Shown here: in pieces, positions 44,136 through 54,017 of the stretch
Layout of the letters: the number at the start of each line of letters is the position of its first letter
Numbering within the stretch: the first letter of the stretch is position 1
Source: Rhizobium sp. BK316
Lineage (GTDB): Bacteria; Pseudomonadota; Alphaproteobacteria; Rhizobiales; Rhizobiaceae
Direction of reading: 5' to 3'
Length of the DNA: 64,000 nucleotides
NCBI RefSeq assembly: GCF_014193695.1
Contig: NZ_JACHZR010000001.1
Location: 1,401,309 to 1,465,308, forward strand
Made by a program: the position numbers and the translations under genes
The notes under the pieces: model-generated
What the model saw: the letters and a program-made list of their open reading frames with translations, nothing else
Database searches by the model: none
Told to the model about the DNA's origin: nothing

Positions 44136-45000
44136 ACAGCGCGCCCTCCAGCTTGGCGTTGTAGCCGTCGATATCGGCCTGGTATTGCCGGAGGTCGAAA
44201 CTGACCTCGCGGATCGGCGGCGCGAAGCGACCCTTGTCGACATCCTCGACCGCCTGGTCATAGCCGTCGCGATCGATCGGCCGGAATTTCACGATGTCGC
44301 CGGGACGGAAGAAGACCATGAAATCGCGTAGGTAGCTCGTCGATTGCGCGGGATCGAAGATCGGCATCGGCGTGATGCCGAACATCTGATAGCCGCCTGC
44401 CCCGCGTACCGAATAGATGCAGCCGAAGCAGCCGCCATGGCCGACCGTCAACCGCGGCGTATCGGTGCGCGGGCGCAGATATTTCGGCACCTCGATCTGC
44501 CGCTGCCGCTCGACCATCTGGTACATGAACGGCAGGCCGGCGACGAAACCGACCATGGAGACGAACCATGGCGATCCGGCATGGGCCGATATGAAATCCT
44601 TCACCGCTCCATAGCCGTTGACCCGGGCGGCATAATCCAGATCGGTGCCCGTGGGCTCCTGGTGCCGCTCGCGAAAACGCATCAGCGTCTCATGCGTCCA
44701 CGGATCATTGTAGAAGACCGGGATTTCGACGATACGGGTCGTAATGACAGGCTCTGCCTTTTCGGCCGCTCCCTCGATTGCCCGGACCTCGCGTAAGAGG
44801 TCGTCCGGCTTGATGAGATCCGGATCGAATTTGATCTGGAAGGAAGCGTTGGCGGGGCAGATTTCAGTGACGCCCCGAATGGCGCTCTCGCGCACGCCCC
44901 TGGCCATCGACAGGCTCTTGAAGAAGGCTTCGAGGGACATCTCGTCGCTGCATTCGACGAAGAGATGTTCGTCACCTCCGAATGTGAAGCGAGCAGGCAT
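44125..45000 (-). CDS. pxpB: 5-oxoprolinase subunit B-like / KipI
   Basis: A 291-residue KipI/AHS1-family protein. Its marker segment is GSPWFVSMVGFVAGLPFM (near residue 140), followed by GGCFGCIYSVRGAGGYQ. An N-terminal extension precedes the KipI core, which makes the protein longer than the usual 220-240 residues. The start touches the biotin carboxylase stop. It should pair with the PxpC-like subunit. Confidence 0.88.
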   Translation of the reverse strand: MPARFTFGGDEHLFVECSDEMSLEAFFKSLSMARGVRESAIRGVTEICPANASFQIKFDPDLIKPDDLLREVRAIEGAAEKAEPVITTRIVEIPVFYNDPWTHETLMRFRERHQEPTGTDLDYAARVNGYGAVKDFISAHAGSPWFVSMVGFVAGLPFMYQMVERQRQIEVPKYLRPRTDTPRLTVGHGGCFGCIYSVRGAGGYQMFGITPMPIFDPAQSTSYLRDFMVFFRPGDIVKFRPIDRDGYDQAVEDVDKGRFAPPIREVSFDLRQYQADIDGYNAKLEGALYGH

Positions 45001-46385
45001 CAGGCAACCTCCGCTGATATGCCGTCGACCGCGGAAAAATCGGTCTCCAGCCAGGATTCGAGAAAGCGCGTATGGAATGCGCCCTTGCGCACCGATGGAT
45101 CGCGAGCGAGCGCAAGGTGCAGAGGGGTCGTCGTCGGCAAGCCCTCGATCGTCAGCTCGGAAAGGGCGGCAGCCAGCCTGTCGAGGCAGGCATTGCGATC
45201 CTCGGCCCAGACGATGAGCTTGCCGAGTAGGGAATCGTAGAAGGGCGGCACGGTATAACCGGCATAAAGCATCGTATCGAAACGGATGCCGTCACCTTCT
45301 GGAATGGAAAGCCGTGTCACGATGCCCGGCGCCGGCAGAAAGCCCTTGGCCGGATCCTCGGCATTGATCCGGCACTCGATGGCATGACCATGCACCCGAA
45401 TATCGGACTGCGACAGCGACAGGGGAGCGCCACCTGCCACCTTGAACATTTCCTGCACAAGATCGATGCCGGTAATCATCTCCGTCACCGGGTGTTCGAC
45501 CTGGATGCGGGTATTCACTTCAATGAAAAAAAACTGCCTGCTATCCTCGTCGTAGAGATATTCAACCGTGCCTGCCCCGCGATAACCGACTTCAGCGGCA
45601 AGCGCCACGGCGCTGGCGCAGAGGCTCTGGCGCACATCATCGGGCAGCAGGGAGGCTTGCGCCTCCTCCCAGACCTTCTGGCGGCGACGCTGCAGCGAGC
45701 ACTCACGTTCGAAACAATGTACGAAGTTCTGCCCGTCGCCGAAAATCTGCACCTCGATATGGCGGGCGCGGGTGATGACCTTCTCCATGTAAAGGCCGCC
45801 ATCGCCGAAAGCGGCGGCCGCCTCCGCCGAGGCGAGCGGAAATTGCTCCCTGAGTTCGGCCAGCGACCGAACGATGCGGATGCCGCGTCCGCCGCCGCCG
45901 GCAGCGGCCTTGATCATGACGGGAAAACCGGTACGGCCGGCGATCGCCTCGGCAGCCCCTATATCGGCCACACGGCCGTCGCTTCCCGGCACGGTCGGCA
46001 CGCCGGCACGAGCCGCAATCGCTCGCGCCGCCACCTTATCACCCAGCAATCGGATGGCTTCGCCGCTCGGCCCGATGAAGATCATCCCCGCCGCCTCGAC
46101 GGCATCGGCAAAATCTCCGTTTTCAGACAGAAACCCATATCCCGGATGAACGGCATCCACGCCCGCCGAACGCGCCGCCGAGACGATGGCTTCAATATTC
46201 AGATAGGATTTCTTCGGAGCCGGCGAGCCGATATTGATCGCCTCGTCGGCCAGCTTCACCGCAAGCATGTCGACATCCGCGGCGCTATGGACCTGCACGG
46301 TGCGAATGCCGAGCGCCTTGGCAGCCTTTATGATCCTGACGGCGATCTCGCCGCGATTGGCAACCAGGACCGAACGGATCGTCAT
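45000..46385 (-). CDS. Biotin carboxylase (AccC-like)
   Basis: A 461-residue biotin carboxylase. The N-terminal domain begins SVLVANRGEIAVRII. The ATP-grasp glycine loop is AAAGGGGRGIRI, followed by EVNTRIQVEHPVTE and HAIECRINAED. Length equals AccC. Acetyl-CoA carboxylase is normally chromosomal and paired with AccB, so a copy inside a pxp operon should carboxylate another substrate. It overlaps the biotin carrier by four bases. Confidence 0.9.
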   Translation of the reverse strand: MTIRSVLVANRGEIAVRIIKAAKALGIRTVQVHSAADVDMLAVKLADEAINIGSPAPKKSYLNIEAIVSAARSAGVDAVHPGYGFLSENGDFADAVEAAGMIFIGPSGEAIRLLGDKVAARAIAARAGVPTVPGSDGRVADIGAAEAIAGRTGFPVMIKAAAGGGGRGIRIVRSLAELREQFPLASAEAAAAFGDGGLYMEKVITRARHIEVQIFGDGQNFVHCFERECSLQRRRQKVWEEAQASLLPDDVRQSLCASAVALAAEVGYRGAGTVEYLYDEDSRQFFFIEVNTRIQVEHPVTEMITGIDLVQEMFKVAGGAPLSLSQSDIRVHGHAIECRINAEDPAKGFLPAPGIVTRLSIPEGDGIRFDTMLYAGYTVPPFYDSLLGKLIVWAEDRNACLDRLAAALSELTIEGLPTTTPLHLALARDPSVRKGAFHTRFLESWLETDFSAVDGISAEVA

Positions 46386-46624
46386 GGATCCACCTCCGCG
46401 ATGATCTGGCCAGCCATGACGGGCTCTTCGTTGTCGACGAGGAAGGTGATGTTCTTGCCGTCGAGCCCGGCCGGAATCTGCTGAAAGGTTTTCATGACCT
46501 CGATGAGGCCGATCGTATCGCCTGCAGCCACGGTATCGCCCTCGGACTTGAAAGGCGGTGTGTCAGGGGAGGAGGCCCTGTAGAAGGTTCCCGGAAGGGG
46601 TGATCTGATCTCAAGCCTGCTCAT
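46382..46624 (-). CDS. Small biotin carboxyl carrier protein
   Basis: An 80-residue free-standing biotinyl domain. The acceptor lysine lies in EVMK (near residue 43), the usual A/VMK site. The surrounding APLPGTF-like segment ([11 protein letters not shown]) and [10 protein letters not shown] fit the domain. Typical AccB has an extra 70-80 N-terminal residues, absent here. It overlaps pxpA by 14 bases and biotin carboxylase by four, so expression is tightly coupled. Confidence 0.88.
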   Translation of the reverse strand: MSRLEIRSPLPGTFYRASSPDTPPFKSEGDTVAAGDTIGLIEVMKTFQQIPAGLDGKNITFLVDNEEPVMAGQIIAEVDP

Positions 46625-47417
46625 GGGACCTCCGCGCGGCGTCACTGTCCAAAATCTGTGAAACGGGTGCAATTCTTATGCCCTCGGCAACCAGGGCCTC
46701 GCGCATGTGGCGCACGATATCGAGCGCACCCAAAGTATCGGAATGAAAGCAGATGGAATCGAAGGCGATCGGAATATCAGCACCATTGACGGTGCGCACG
46801 ACGCCTTCGGTGCAGGCCCTGATCACCTTGCGAGCGATCGCCTTGGGATCGGGACGACCCGCATCCCTGGTAAAGACGATCCAGCCTGTATCGCCGTAGT
46901 CGCGGTCGGCATAGAACTCGCGCACGATGGGCTGGCCGGCCTCTTGCGCGGCGAGGCAGGTCGCCGAACCGTCCATGCAGAAGACGAACGTGTTCGGCGC
47001 CGCCGTGCGCATATATTGGATGAATATCTGCGACAGATCCGTGTTCGCCGCCAGCTCCATATAGAGGGCGCCATGCGGCTTCACGTGTTGGACGGGCACG
47101 CCATGGCGCCTGGCGAATTCCCGAAGCGCACCGACCTGATAGATCAGATCGTTGATGATCTCGCGGCTGGTGCCGTTGATCTTGCGCCGTCCGAAACCCT
47201 GCAGATCGTTGTAGCCGGGATGAGCGCCGACGCCGACGCCGTGAGCGGCCGCCATCCGCACGGTCTCGTCCATCAGATTGGGATCGCCGGCATGAAAGCC
47301 GGTCGCGATATTGGCCGAACTGATGAGCGAGATGAGCTCCTCGTCATGCGCGTCGCCGATCCGCCACCGGCCGAAGGCCTCCCCCATGTCGCAGTTGATG
47401 TCGACGGCTTCCTTCAT
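46611..47417 (-). CDS. pxpA: 5-oxoprolinase subunit A-like (LamB/YcsF family)
   Basis: A 268-residue LamB/YcsF protein. It has [11 protein letters not shown] at residues 6-16, [12 protein letters not shown] near 36 and [17 protein letters not shown] near 62. These carry the conserved acidic and His residues of PxpA. It is first in the minus-strand operon, with an inverted repeat 67-86 bases upstream. Expected reaction: ATP-dependent ring opening of 5-oxoproline or a related lactam, with PxpB and PxpC. Confidence 0.9.
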   Translation of the reverse strand: MKEAVDINCDMGEAFGRWRIGDAHDEELISLISSANIATGFHAGDPNLMDETVRMAAAHGVGVGAHPGYNDLQGFGRRKINGTSREIINDLIYQVGALREFARRHGVPVQHVKPHGALYMELAANTDLSQIFIQYMRTAAPNTFVFCMDGSATCLAAQEAGQPIVREFYADRDYGDTGWIVFTRDAGRPDPKAIARKVIRACTEGVVRTVNGADIPIAFDSICFHSDTLGALDIVRHMREALVAEGIRIAPVSQILDSDAARRSHEQA

Positions 47418-47483
47418 GCATGTCCTCAGATATTTGCGATCCGGTCAGGAGCGGTGCACAAACGCTAGAGAGAAAGGCATCTC

Positions 47484-47503
47484 TTGAAAAATACAATTTT
47501 CAA
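47484..47503. promoter_or_regulatory. Perfect inverted repeat TTGAAAA-N6-TTTTCAA
   Basis: Arms at 47484-47490 and 47497-47503 are exact reverse complements around ATACAA. The site lies in the 257-base divergent region between pxpA (start 47417) and the LysR gene (start 47675), 67 bases from pxpA. It has the T-N11-A layout and size of a LysR box. Confidence 0.55.
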
Positions 47504-47674
47504 AGCATCATTATCTGATAAATTGATACCGTCGCTCAAAATGGCGGCAGAAACTATACATAATTATCAATATGATAGAGATGTTGCGTAAATTTGCGTC
47601 GAAATCTGCTCATTTAAAGCCTGCCGAATCTGATTCACCACAGCAGTTTTCAGATAAATAGATGGGGAGACATC

Positions 47675-48583
47675 ATGGGCCTGAGCCTAAGGCAGCTTCG
47701 CTACTTCGTCGCAACGGCCGAATATGGGCAGATCTCGCATGCGGCCGTTAGCCTGTCGATCTCACAGTCTGCTGTCACTGCAGCGATCAAGGATCTCGAA
47801 TTGACGGTCGGCGTGTCGCTGTTCAATCGCGCGCCGCAAGGGATGGAACTGACGACGGCCGGGCGGCAATTTTTATCTCACGCCTATGAAATTCTGGCCA
47901 AGGTCGACGAGGCAACCCATCTCGATCTCGTCAGCAGCGATATCGAGGGAGAGCTTGTCGTCGCCGCGACCTACACCGTCATCGGCTATTTCCTGCCGCT
48001 TCACATCGAACGTATCCGCCGTCTCTATCCGAAACTGAAAATCCAGCTCTACGAGGTCAATCGCGAATCGATCGAGGAAGGCCTTCTCAGCAATCGCTAC
48101 GACATTTCCGTGCTGCTGACCTCGAACATCCTCAATCCGATGCTGACGACCGAAACCCTTCTGAGTTCGGTCAGACGCCTCTGGCTCCCGGCAGGTCACG
48201 ACCTGCAGCGCCGCGACGGCATCGGCTTGCGTGAAATCGCCCAAGAACCCTACATCATGCTGACGGTCGATGAAGCAGCCCACTCCTCCTTGCGATACTG
48301 GAGCCGAAGCTCCTATCAGCCAAAGGTGCTCTTGAGGACCAGTTCGATCGAGGCTGTCAGGTCGATGGTGGCAAACGGGCTTGGCGTCGCCATCCTCTCC
48401 GATATGGTGCATCGCCCCTGGTCGCTTGAGGGGCGCCGGATCGAGACCGTGAATATCCAGGATCCGGTTCCGCCGATGGATGTTGGTCTGGCCTGGCGGG
48501 CCAACGTCGAGTTCAGCCCGCCAATGCTTGCCTTCCGCCGTTATTTCCAACAGGCCTACAACCTGCCGGGTACCAACGCATAA
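47675..48583 (+). CDS. LysR-family transcriptional regulator
   Basis: A 302-residue LysR protein. The helix-turn-helix (about residues 18-40) has ISHAAVSLSISQSAVTAAIKDLE, and EGELVVAATYTV opens the effector domain. The ATG at 47675 has GGGGAGA upstream. It is divergent from the pxpA-led operon and presumably activates it in response to the substrate. Confidence 0.92.
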   Translation: MGLSLRQLRYFVATAEYGQISHAAVSLSISQSAVTAAIKDLELTVGVSLFNRAPQGMELTTAGRQFLSHAYEILAKVDEATHLDLVSSDIEGELVVAATYTVIGYFLPLHIERIRRLYPKLKIQLYEVNRESIEEGLLSNRYDISVLLTSNILNPMLTTETLLSSVRRLWLPAGHDLQRRDGIGLREIAQEPYIMLTVDEAAHSSLRYWSRSSYQPKVLLRTSSIEAVRSMVANGLGVAILSDMVHRPWSLEGRRIETVNIQDPVPPMDVGLAWRANVEFSPPMLAFRRYFQQAYNLPGTNA

Positions 48584-48738
48584 ATGCCTATGACGCCGCC
48601 GTAACCGCCGGCACCAAGCCATCCTGAACGGAAGGATCACCTTCCCCGACACGCGATGCCAGCAAAAGATGGGGGGTGTTCCGGATATCGGGCTGCGTCG
48701 CGCACTAAGCGCCAGGTAGATTTCATGCTAAATTAGCC

Positions 48739-48951
48739 ATGCAGAAATCCAGCACGTCGAGCGAAACAGCCATGGCAGCAGGAAACAAATCGTCCCAGGC
48801 GGCAGCACCACAGAAACGTCGCCACAAATTTAATCCCAAGCGTGACCCGAAGCCACAGGTACTCGCCCAGGCCAATCGCACTGTTTTACGAATGGCGTCC
48901 GTGGTGGTGGTTGCTTTTGTCGTCGTCGTCGCCATTCAGGCACTATGGTAG
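48739..48951 (+). CDS. Hypothetical small C-terminally anchored protein
   Basis: A 70-residue frame. The first 45 residues are polar and rich in Lys, Arg and Ala (KRRHKFNPKRDPKPQV). One hydrophobic helix (MASVVVVAFVVVVAIQALW) ends the protein. The charge pattern, basic and cytoplasmic then a membrane helix, is protein-like. No clear ribosome site is present, and repeated GTCGTC codons also create open frames opposite, so I am unsure. Confidence 0.4.
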   Translation: MQKSSTSSETAMAAGNKSSQAAAPQKRRHKFNPKRDPKPQVLAQANRTVLRMASVVVVAFVVVVAIQALW

Positions 48952-49056
48952 GCGCTCACGCGGTTCCCAGGCCACAACCTCGACTGGTTGCGAGCAGGCG
49001 AGTGAACTGCTTGAACGCATCAAGAGAACAAGCGGGTTCGGCGGCGCTGGGCGCTG

Positions 49057-49149
49057 AGCTGGGCTGAGAAGGCCTATCCGAAGCTCATCCACTATGCGCG
49101 ACCGGCCAAGGGCGGCCATCTCGCCGCCTGGGAACAGCCTGAACTCTTC
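49057..49149 (+). pseudogene. C-terminal remnant of an epoxide hydrolase-type alpha/beta hydrolase
   Basis: A 31-codon stretch reads SWAEKAYPKLIHY and then GGHLAAWEQPELF. This matches the conserved C-terminus of epoxide hydrolases, including the catalytic His in GGH. No coding start or upstream domain remains; similarity stops at about 49150, where a LysR scrap on the other strand begins. Confidence 0.7.
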
Positions 49150-49270
49150 ACCCGCGGTTCGGCAGATCCTGTGTCCATTCCGGTTCGAAGCCGATGCCAA
49201 GCCCGGCAGAGACCAGCGACACCAGCGAGACGGTGTCGCCGCGCTTATAGGCGAGATTGTCGGTCGGATC
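49148..49270 (-). pseudogene. C-terminal remnant of a LysR-family regulator
   Basis: A 40-codon minus-strand stretch ends with a stop at 49148. It reads SLVSAGLGIGFEPEWTQDLPNR, a segment typical of the effector domain of LysR proteins (only part quoted as motif: AGLGIGFEPEW). Everything upstream of about residue 200 of such a protein is missing. It abuts the epoxide hydrolase scrap exactly, so the two mark a recombination joint. Confidence 0.65.
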
Positions 49271-49389
49271 ATTCTGAGAATATCAATGGGAGCGTTCATC
49301 AATATAACGAGGCGATATATTAAATTTAAAAAAAATCATCAAATCGGGTGTCCGCCGCTGCTAGCCTCTCTGTAATCGGGAGGAGAAGA

Positions 49390-50208
49390 ATGGCGACATT
49401 GCAAGAGATGTTCGACGTTCGTGACAAGTCAGTCATCGTCACCGGCGGCGCCAGCGGCATCGGTCGCGCTTACGCCGAGGTCATGGCCGACAACGGCGCG
49501 CGGGTCTGTATTTTCGATCTCAATCCAACGCAGCTCGACAACGTCGTGGCAGAGCTCAAGGCCAATGGCGGCGATGTGTGGGGACAGGCGGTCGACGTGA
49601 CCGACCGTCCGCGCATGAAGGAGGCATTCGATGCCGTGGCTGAGCGGCATGGCCGGATCGACGTGGTCTTCGCCAATGCCGGTATCGACGCCGGGCCGGG
49701 TTTCCTGTCGACGACCGGCGGGCGCATCCCGGAGGGAGCGATCGACGTGCTCGACGACCACCACTGGGACCGGGTCATCGAGGTCAACCTCTCATCTGTC
49801 TACACGACCGTGAAGCATTCCGCGCGTCACATGAAGGAGACCGGCGGCGGCAGGATCATCGTCACGTCGTCCATCGCCGCCCAGATCAACGAGGCGATCG
49901 TTGGCACGCCCTATATGCCGGCCAAGGCGGGCGTCGATCATTTCGTTCGGCAGATGGCGATGGAACTGGGGATGTTCGGCATCCTCGTCAACTGTATCTC
50001 GCCCGGTCCGTTCATGACCAATATTGCCGGCGGCCGGCTGAAGATCCCCGCCGACCGGAAGGCCTTCGAGGAGCAGTCGCTGATCGGCAGGATCGGCGAC
50101 ACGGAGGATATCAAGGGGCTGGCCCTCTATCTGGCCTCACCCTGCTCGTCCTACGTCACCGGCAGCCAGATCGTGATCGACGGAGGTTCGATGAACCGCA
50201 TTAAGTGA
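49390..50208 (+). CDS. SDR-family oxidoreductase
   Basis: A 272-residue SDR. It has TGGASGIG (near 19-26), NAGID (near 95), catalytic Ser in VTSSIAA, YMPAK (Tyr-x3-Lys, near 175) and VIDGGSMNRIK at the end. The start at 49390 is preceded by AGGAGAAGA. It opens the plus-strand operon containing a Liv-type importer and aromatic oxidation genes. It may oxidise a side chain or ring alcohol of the imported compound. Confidence 0.9.
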   Translation: MATLQEMFDVRDKSVIVTGGASGIGRAYAEVMADNGARVCIFDLNPTQLDNVVAELKANGGDVWGQAVDVTDRPRMKEAFDAVAERHGRIDVVFANAGIDAGPGFLSTTGGRIPEGAIDVLDDHHWDRVIEVNLSSVYTTVKHSARHMKETGGGRIIVTSSIAAQINEAIVGTPYMPAKAGVDHFVRQMAMELGMFGILVNCISPGPFMTNIAGGRLKIPADRKAFEEQSLIGRIGDTEDIKGLALYLASPCSSYVTGSQIVIDGGSMNRIK

Positions 50209-50288
50209 GGCGATTGCCGGGTCTGGGAGGACCGGCCGTCGACGAATGTGCGTGCAGACGACAAGAACACCAGAGGGAGGAGACCAAG

Positions 50289-51587
50289 GTGGACCTGAAG
50301 ACGAAATTTGCGCAGCCATCCCGCCGGACCGTGCTCAAGGGCATGGGTGCCGGCCTTGCCACCGCGGCGCTCGGCGCGCCGATGATCGCCAGGGCGCAAT
50401 CAGCCGGCACGATCAAGCTCGGCTTCGTGACGCCGACGACCGGCCCGCTCGCGCTGTTCGGCGAGACGGATGGCTGGGCGGCCGAAAAGGTCAGGGCCAC
50501 GCTGAAGGACGGCCTTCAGACTGCGGCCGGCAAATTCGATGTCGAGATTCTGATCCGCGACAGCCAGTCCGACCCGAACCGTGCCGCTGAGGTCGCCGGT
50601 GACCTGATCCTGAACGATGGCGTGCATCTGCTGCTGCCGGCCTCTACGACCGACACCGTCAGTCCTTCGGCCGACCAGGCGGAGCTCAACGAATGCCCGT
50701 GCCTGTCGACCGGCGCGCCCTGGCAGGCGGTGATCTTTCCGCGCGGCGGCCAGAACAAGCCGTTCGACTGGACGTACCATTTCTTCTGGGGTCTCGACGA
50801 GGCCCTCAACACCTTTGTCGGCCTGTGGAACACGCTCGACACAAATCGGAAGGTGGGCATGCTGTTTCCGCAGAACGCCGATGGCGAGACCTGGGGCAAC
50901 AACGACTACGGCCTGCCCGCGCCGACACAGAAGGCCGGCTTTGAAATCACTGTCCCCGGCTTCTTCCAGCCGCGCACCAATGATTATTCGGCGCAGATCG
51001 CCGCGTTCAAGAATGCCGGTTGCGAAATTGTCGGCGGCATCACCTATCCCGACGATCTCAAGACCTTCATCAACCAGTGCGCCCAGCAGGGCTATAGGCC
51101 AAAGGCCGTCACCGTCGCCGCAGCGCTGCTCTTCCCCGGTGGCGTGCAGGCGCTCGGGCCGCTCGGCGACGGCATGTCGTCTGAGGTCTGGTGGACGCCC
51201 GCCTTCCCGTTCAAGTCGGCGCTGACGGGCCAGGTGAGCCGGGAGATCGCGGACCAGTGGGAGAACGAGACCAAGAAGCAGTGGACGCAGCCGCTCGGCT
51301 ACAGCCACGCGATCTGGGAAGTGGCCCTCGACATCCTCAAGCGCGCCTCCAACCCGCTCGACCGCACTTCGATCCGCGACGCCATGGTCAAGACCAACAT
51401 CGAGACCCTGATCGGCAAGGTCGATTTCTCCACTGGTCCGCACAAGAATGTCTCGACGACGCCGATTTTCGGTGGCCAGTGGGTCAAGGGCGGGACGTGG
51501 CCCTACGACCTGAAGATCGTCGACAATACCGTCAATAAGCTGTTCGAACCCGAGCAGAAGATGAAGGTGATCCCCTGGGCAGGTTGA
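50289..51587 (+). CDS. Branched-chain amino acid/urea-type ABC binding protein
   Basis: A 432-residue Peripla_BP_6-type binding protein. GTG start at 50289 with GGGAGGAG six bases before it. A Tat-like signal ([18 protein letters not shown]) precedes the mature start [11 protein letters not shown]. Shared blocks with the protein at 61783-63060, such as [16 protein letters not shown], ISTxAPWQ and HFFWGL, show the two are paralogues. It should feed the permeases at 53156-55061, probably with an aromatic acid or phenol. Confidence 0.9.
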   Translation: MDLKTKFAQPSRRTVLKGMGAGLATAALGAPMIARAQSAGTIKLGFVTPTTGPLALFGETDGWAAEKVRATLKDGLQTAAGKFDVEILIRDSQSDPNRAAEVAGDLILNDGVHLLLPASTTDTVSPSADQAELNECPCLSTGAPWQAVIFPRGGQNKPFDWTYHFFWGLDEALNTFVGLWNTLDTNRKVGMLFPQNADGETWGNNDYGLPAPTQKAGFEITVPGFFQPRTNDYSAQIAAFKNAGCEIVGGITYPDDLKTFINQCAQQGYRPKAVTVAAALLFPGGVQALGPLGDGMSSEVWWTPAFPFKSALTGQVSREIADQWENETKKQWTQPLGYSHAIWEVALDILKRASNPLDRTSIRDAMVKTNIETLIGKVDFSTGPHKNVSTTPIFGGQWVKGGTWPYDLKIVDNTVNKLFEPEQKMKVIPWAG

Positions 51588-51715
51588 GCCCGGGCGCCTT
51601 GAGGGTTACGGCCGGGCGGCAAGCCCGCCCGCAATCAGCAGATCTATCGCGAATGCTTGAAGACCAGGCGGGCGGCGCGTGGACGCGCCTGCCGCTGCCC
51701 GGAGCGGAGGATCGA

Positions 51716-52441
51716 TTGAACGGCGTATTGCTAAAGGCGAGGGGATTGAGCAAATCCTTTGGCGCGCTCCGCGTCCTGCATGACATCAGCTTCGATGTCC
51801 GGCGCGGCGAGGTGCTGGGAATCCTCGGTCCGAACGGAGCGGGCAAGACCACGCTGTTCAACCTGATCAGTGGCGACTTGCGAAACGATGCCGGCGAACT
51901 CGTCTTTGCCGGCGAGCGACTTGTCGGCCAGCCGCCCTATTCGCGCTGCAAGATCGGTATCGGCCGCACCTACCAGATCCCCCGGCCGTATGTCGGCATG
52001 TCGACCTTCGAAAACCTGCTCGTGGCCGCTACCTTCGGCGGCGGGCGCACGGAGGCCCAGAGCTATGCGCTCTGCGCGCAGATTCTGCGCGATTGCGAAC
52101 TGGCCGACAAGGCCAACCGTTCGGCCGGATCGCTCACGCTGCTCGACCGCAAGCGGCTGGAACTGGCTCGCGCGATGGCCTCGAGCCCGAGGCTGCTGCT
52201 GCTCGACGAAATTGCCGGCGGACTGACCGACGAGGAAGGCAAGGCGCTCGTGCAACTGATCCACCGCATCCGCGACCGCGGTGTCACCATCGTCTGGATC
52301 GAGCATGTGCTGCATGCCCTGCTGGCCGTGGCCGACCGGATCATGGTGCTGAACTTCGGCCAAAAGATCGCCGAGGGGCTGCCGGACGACGTCATCAAGA
52401 ACCCGGAAGTCCGGCGCGTCTATATGGGGGTTGAGGCATGA
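51716..52441 (+). CDS. ABC transporter ATP-binding protein, LivG type
   Basis: A 241-residue ATPase. Walker A is [12 protein letters not shown] and Walker B is [11 protein letters not shown]; the signature region [16 protein letters not shown] is the variant form seen in LivG-type subunits. I place the start at a TTG (51716), because GGAGG ends five bases before it and the domain starts there; no ATG fits. It overlaps LivF by four bases. Confidence 0.88.
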   Translation: MNGVLLKARGLSKSFGALRVLHDISFDVRRGEVLGILGPNGAGKTTLFNLISGDLRNDAGELVFAGERLVGQPPYSRCKIGIGRTYQIPRPYVGMSTFENLLVAATFGGGRTEAQSYALCAQILRDCELADKANRSAGSLTLLDRKRLELARAMASSPRLLLLDEIAGGLTDEEGKALVQLIHRIRDRGVTIVWIEHVLHALLAVADRIMVLNFGQKIAEGLPDDVIKNPEVRRVYMGVEA

Positions 52442-53169
52442 CGGGAAGGACGCTTCTTTCCACCCACGATCTCAAGGCCCGCTACGGCGACTTTCAGGCG
52501 CTTTACGGCATCGATCTCGAAATCGCGGAGGGCGAGGTCGTCGCCCTGATCGGCGCCAACGGTGCCGGCAAATCGACGCTGTTGAAGTCGATCATGGGCC
52601 TGATCAAGGTCGCGCCTGACATGGTGCGCCTTGACGGCCGGGCGGTCGGCGGCAGCAGGCCGCACGACATGGTGGCCGAGGGTGTGGCGATCGTACCCGA
52701 AGGCCGCCGGCTGTTTGCCGGCATGTCCGTGCTCGACAACCTGCGCGTGGCCGTCGATCATGCCGCGCCCGGCCGCGGCGATGCCTGGACGATCGAGCGC
52801 ATCTATGCGCTGTTTCCGATCCTTAAAGAAAAGCAGGCGGCACCGGTCCAGTCCCTCTCCGGCGGCCAGCAGCAGATGGTGGCGATCGGCCGCGCGCTGC
52901 TCAACCGGCCGCGCCTGCTGCTCTGCGACGAGATCAGCCTCGGCCTGGCACCGAAGGTGATCAAGGAAATCTACCAATCCATCCCGTCGATTTCAGGAAA
53001 CGGCACGGCCATCGTGCTGGTCGAACAGGATGTCGGCCTCGCCAAGTCCGCCTCAGACCGGCTCTATTGCATGCTGGAGGGCCGCGTCACGCTGACCGGC
53101 CGCTCGGCGGACATGTCCCGCGAGGCGATCGGCGAAGCCTACTTCGGAGCATCCCATGCAGTGGCTTGA
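52438..53169 (+). CDS. ABC transporter ATP-binding protein, LivF type
   Basis: A 243-residue ATPase with [28 protein letters not shown] and [13 protein letters not shown], typical of LivF. Its start overlaps LivG (ATGA) and its end overlaps the permease gene by 14 bases, so the importer subunits are made in a fixed ratio. Confidence 0.92.
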   Translation: MTGRTLLSTHDLKARYGDFQALYGIDLEIAEGEVVALIGANGAGKSTLLKSIMGLIKVAPDMVRLDGRAVGGSRPHDMVAEGVAIVPEGRRLFAGMSVLDNLRVAVDHAAPGRGDAWTIERIYALFPILKEKQAAPVQSLSGGQQQMVAIGRALLNRPRLLLCDEISLGLAPKVIKEIYQSIPSISGNGTAIVLVEQDVGLAKSASDRLYCMLEGRVTLTGRSADMSREAIGEAYFGASHAVA

Positions 53170-54013
53170 CGGACTGGTCCAGGGCATTCTTCTCGGTGGC
53201 CTCTATGCACAATATGCGCTCGGCATGGCGCTGATGTTCGGAGTCATGCGTGTCGTCAACATCACCCACGGCGATCTGATGATCCTGCTGGCGCTGGTCG
53301 GCATCAGCCTCGCCTCGACCTTCGGCCTCGGCCCTTGGTCGGTGCTGGTGGTCCTCGTCGCGCTCGGCGGCATCATCGGTGTCATCCTCCAGCGGCTGAT
53401 CCTCAACCGTGTCGTAGGCGCCGACCCGTTGCCGTCTCTGATCGCCACCTTCGGCCTATCGATCGCGCTGCAGAACGCGATGCTGCAGGTCTGGTCGGCA
53501 GATACGCGTTCGCTGCAGAGCGTCGGCCTTGCCCAGGCCTCCTTCCAGCTCGGACCGCTCTTCGTCGGGGTGCTGCCCGTGATCGTGCTCGTTACGGCCA
53601 CCGCGCTGACGGCGGCTCTTGCGACCACGATGCAGTATACGCGCTTCGGGCGTTCGCTGCGGGCGGCCTCCGCCGATGTCGAGGCCGCGGCGATGACCGG
53701 TATCGATCCGAAAGCCGTCTATGCCGGCGCGACGGCACTCGCCGTCGGCATCCTGGGTTTCGCCGCCGTCTTTCAGTCGATGCGTTCGACGGTGTCGCCG
53801 ACCGATGGTGCCTTTCAGCTCATCTATGCCTTCGAGGCCGTCATCATCGGCGGCATGGGGTCGATCTGGGGCGCCTTCATCGGCGCCATGGTGCTCGGCA
53901 TCAGCCAGTCGATCGGGTTCCGTATCGATCCCGGCTTCGGCATTCTCGCTGGCCACCTCGTCTTCCTGTTCATTCTCGCACTGCGGCCGCAGGGCATTCT
54001 CGGAAAGGACTGA
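53156..54013 (+). CDS. Branched-chain-type ABC permease, LivH-like
   Basis: A 285-residue permease with about eight hydrophobic segments. It has GLYAQYALGMALMFGVMRVVNITHGDL near the N-terminus (quoted as the LivH hallmark VNITHGD) and GGMGSIWGAFIGA near residue 237. It is the first membrane subunit of the importer. Confidence 0.92.
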   Translation: MQWLDGLVQGILLGGLYAQYALGMALMFGVMRVVNITHGDLMILLALVGISLASTFGLGPWSVLVVLVALGGIIGVILQRLILNRVVGADPLPSLIATFGLSIALQNAMLQVWSADTRSLQSVGLAQASFQLGPLFVGVLPVIVLVTATALTAALATTMQYTRFGRSLRAASADVEAAAMTGIDPKAVYAGATALAVGILGFAAVFQSMRSTVSPTDGAFQLIYAFEAVIIGGMGSIWGAFIGAMVLGISQSIGFRIDPGFGILAGHLVFLFILALRPQGILGKD

Positions 54014-54017
54014 GACC

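Larger units (their letters stand above)
48584..49389. other. Low-gene-density stretch with one small ORF and two gene scraps
   Basis: This region separates the LysR gene from the next plus-strand operon. It holds a possible 70-residue gene (48739-48951), epoxide-hydrolase and LysR remnants (49057-49270) and an AT-rich promoter-like tract (about 49295-49345). Confidence 0.6.

Noticed and set aside
48600-48650. GGAAGG-ATCA-CCTTCC hairpin after the LysR gene as terminator
   Set aside because: It is only a six-base stem without T-run, so too weak to list as a terminator.
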